From Chlorobiota bacterium (lineage in GTDB: Bacteria; Bacteroidota; Ignavibacteria; Kapaibacteriales; UBA961), in contig BJGZ01000008.1 in the NCBI GenBank assembly GCA_014191195.1, forward strand, positions 37,691-101,690: a stretch of 64,000 nt of DNA. The letters are read 5' to 3'. Shown here piece by piece: positions 62,814 to 64,000 of this stretch (within the stretch, counting starts at the first letter, position 1; each line of letters starts with the position of its first letter). Made by a program: the position numbers and the translations under genes. Under the pieces are notes generated by a model. That model was given only the letters and a program-made list of their open reading frames with translations, searched no databases and was not told the DNA's origin.

Positions 62814-64000
62814 TTATTGTTTAATTATCATTGTTCTATGGATGCTTGTTGTATTAGGTAATGATATATCTATTATATAACTACCTTTTTGTAACATCTG
62901 AATATCAATCTGTTCTGTAGGAGATTGTAAATTACGGCTTAAAACAAAAGCACCTGTTATATCGTACATAGTAAATGTAAGCGGAGATGATAAGAGCATA
63001 TTCTCCAAATTAACCTGTATAAAACTATTAGAAATCAGTTCGCATGTAATAGGAGTGTCTTGTTGATCTTGTATCGATAAAGCTCTTATTTCAAATGTAT
63101 CAGATATTATGCTACATCCAAAGTCATTTTCTACTGTAACTATATATCTATTTCCCATAGCATTAGCTGGAATAGTAATTTTATGGGTATTTGCATTATT
63201 TAATATAGCACCAATTCTTTTCCATGTAAACTTTTTATACGTGTTTGTTATTAGCAATGTATCATTCACTCTTTGTATCAAAGGTTTTAATGGCAGCTGT
63301 CCTTGTATCACTTCTATTTTTTTAGAAGAATCCACACAAGAATTATGCTCTATATTAACGCTATATATTCCAGCCTTGTTAACTTTTACCTTTCTTGTAG
63401 TATCACCTGTAGACCAAACATACTTATCGTAATTTTTGCCCGCTGTATATAGTCCCGCATCTAATTCAAGAGAATCAGTAGTTGTACACAATACAAATTT
63501 CGAAGTACTAGATGTAATTTCTGGAATTTTTCTATTGTTAACATTTACAATGAATGTTTCAGAAGATCCTGGACATCCTTTCGCATTTTTAACATAAACA
63601 GTATGCGATCCAGATTGTTTTACTGAAATTGTTTTAGTTGTAGAACCATTACTCCAAAGATATTCTGAATAACCTTCTGGAGCAGTTAATAATACTGAGT
63701 CACCTGAACAAAAGTTTAAGGATCCTTTTACAGCTAGTGGAACATTATAACTTTGACAATCTACTAATGGTGCTTCCCAGACAGCTCTACCATATGTTCC
63801 TGCCCTTAATACACCGGTTATATTAACAATTTCAAGATTATTAATGATGACTGAAGGTAATCCTGTATTATAGGATATCCATGAAGTTAAAGTGCTATCG
63901 CGATAATAGACTCCGATATCAGTTCCAACATATATTCTATTTGAAGTATTTTTTTGAAAAACTGCTGTTTTAGTAGATACTTCAGGTAGCCCAGTTGAAT
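62814..64000 (-). CDS. Asp-box propeller protein, copy 3 (C-terminal part, cut by window edge)
   Basis: The 5' end lies beyond the window. The frame stays open to 64000, giving at least 395 residues; an in-frame TTG at 63489-63491 is not the start. The visible part has the last propeller blades (RIYVGTDIGVYYRDS, RAGTYGRAVWEAPLVDC, matching copies 1 and 2), then two Ig-like modules (SGDSVLLTAPEGYSEYLWSNG; LDAGLYTAGKNYDKYVWSTGD). The C-terminal 87 residues resemble the sorting domain of the sister genes but lack the YPNP motif. It is 17 bases upstream of copy 2. Confidence 0.85.
   Translation of the reverse strand, partial: STGLPEVSTKTAVFQKNTSNRIYVGTDIGVYYRDSTLTSWISYNTGLPSVIINNLEIVNITGVLRAGTYGRAVWEAPLVDCQSYNVPLAVKGSLNFCSGDSVLLTAPEGYSEYLWSNGSTTKTISVKQSGSHTVYVKNAKGCPGSSETFIVNVNNRKIPEITSSTSKFVLCTTTDSLELDAGLYTAGKNYDKYVWSTGDTTRKVKVNKAGIYSVNIEHNSCVDSSKKIEVIQGQLPLKPLIQRVNDTLLITNTYKKFTWKRIGAILNNANTHKITIPANAMGNRYIVTVENDFGCSIISDTFEIRALSIQDQQDTPITCELISNSFIQVNLENMLLSSPLTFTMYDITGAFVLSRNLQSPTEQIDIQMLQKGSYIIDISLPNTTSIHRTMIIKQ

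Larger units (their letters stand above)
56257..64000. repeat. Array of three tandem paralogous propeller genes
   Basis: Three minus-strand genes with the same architecture (propeller, two Ig-like modules, sorting-like end) follow each other with 12- and 17-base gaps. Copies 1 and 2 have the same length (1087 residues) and roughly half their residues agree by eye. Copy 3 continues beyond the window. Confidence 0.85.

Noticed and set aside
63489..63491. TTG as the start of a separate 225-codon gene at 62814-63491
   Set aside because: The frame continues upstream to 64000 with propeller and Ig-like sequence matching the two sister proteins, so this is an internal codon of copy 3.
1..64000. Mobile elements, CRISPR arrays or restriction/defence islands
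   Set aside because: No transposase, integrase, terminal inverted repeats, regularly spaced repeats or cas/restriction genes are seen. The EVE protein alone does not make a defence system.

Overview
The window is AT-rich, tightly packed bacterial chromosome with no phage, IS element, CRISPR array or plasmid module. The gene content points to a Gram-negative member of the Bacteroidota/Chlorobiota (FCB) superphylum. It carries several large secreted proteins with type IX secretion (T9SS, type A) C-terminal sorting domains, a TonB-dependent receptor, Kdo genes (kdsB, kdsC), the non-mevalonate isoprenoid genes ispD and ispH, a menaquinone-type UbiE methyltransferase, a bacillithiol-type deacetylase, and promoters of the Bacteroidota form TTTG-N20-TAnnTTTG. 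A lineage such as Ignavibacteria or Kapabacteria would fit, but that is inference; no 16S rRNA is present.

Layout. 8-3821 (minus): ispD, an RmlD-like reductase, two tandem 3-hydroxyacyl-CoA dehydrogenases and dtd, preceded by a lone nuoD (3885-5162) with its own promoter and terminator. 5354-9603 (plus): two T9SS cargo proteins. 9673-12220 (plus): an orphan sugar-ABC permease overlapping an acyl-CoA synthetase. 12221-24457 (minus): a long housekeeping run of kdsC, ytxH-like, DUF948-like, mfd, kdsB, cmk, DUF268 methyltransferase, ispH, a small membrane protein, bshB1-like, TonB receptor, ubiE and two lipoproteins. 24513-27254 (plus): M28 peptidase, prmA, ppx/gppA. 27255-28127 (minus): a fusion of a DUF4505/UPF0598-like domain to a hotdog thioesterase. 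28182-37689: ABC-F ATPase, nth, a glycosyltransferase, glutaryl-CoA dehydrogenase-like enzyme, a lamin-tail protein, ppk and a LolC-like permease. 37724-41128 (minus): secG, an OmpA-family protein and prfA. 41187-47689: a repeat lipoprotein, recX, an EVE protein, a LytR_C protein, a NatAB-type exporter and a beta-barrel protein. Then tRNA-Lys(TTT), a Yej/Opp-type peptide importer with an acyl-CoA carboxylase beta subunit (47944-56115, minus), and three tandem Asp-box propeller T9SS proteins (56257 to the window edge).

How the genes fit together. Several enzymes (two 3-hydroxyacyl-CoA dehydrogenases, acyl-CoA synthetase, glutaryl-CoA dehydrogenase-like enzyme, acyl-CoA carboxylase beta, thioesterase) together with a peptide importer and secreted cargo suggest a heterotroph living on peptides, amino acids and acyl-CoA substrates. 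Convergent gene pairs abut or overlap by up to 29 bases without room for terminators, while clear intrinsic terminators occur at six other places.

Most of the window is ordinary core genome. The items I find most worth a second look are the DUF4505-hotdog fusion, the tandem propeller cluster (one copy has a degenerate sorting domain), the 20-base promoter spacing rule with a palindrome inside the proposed ppk promoter, the orphan nuoD and the orphan sugar permease.
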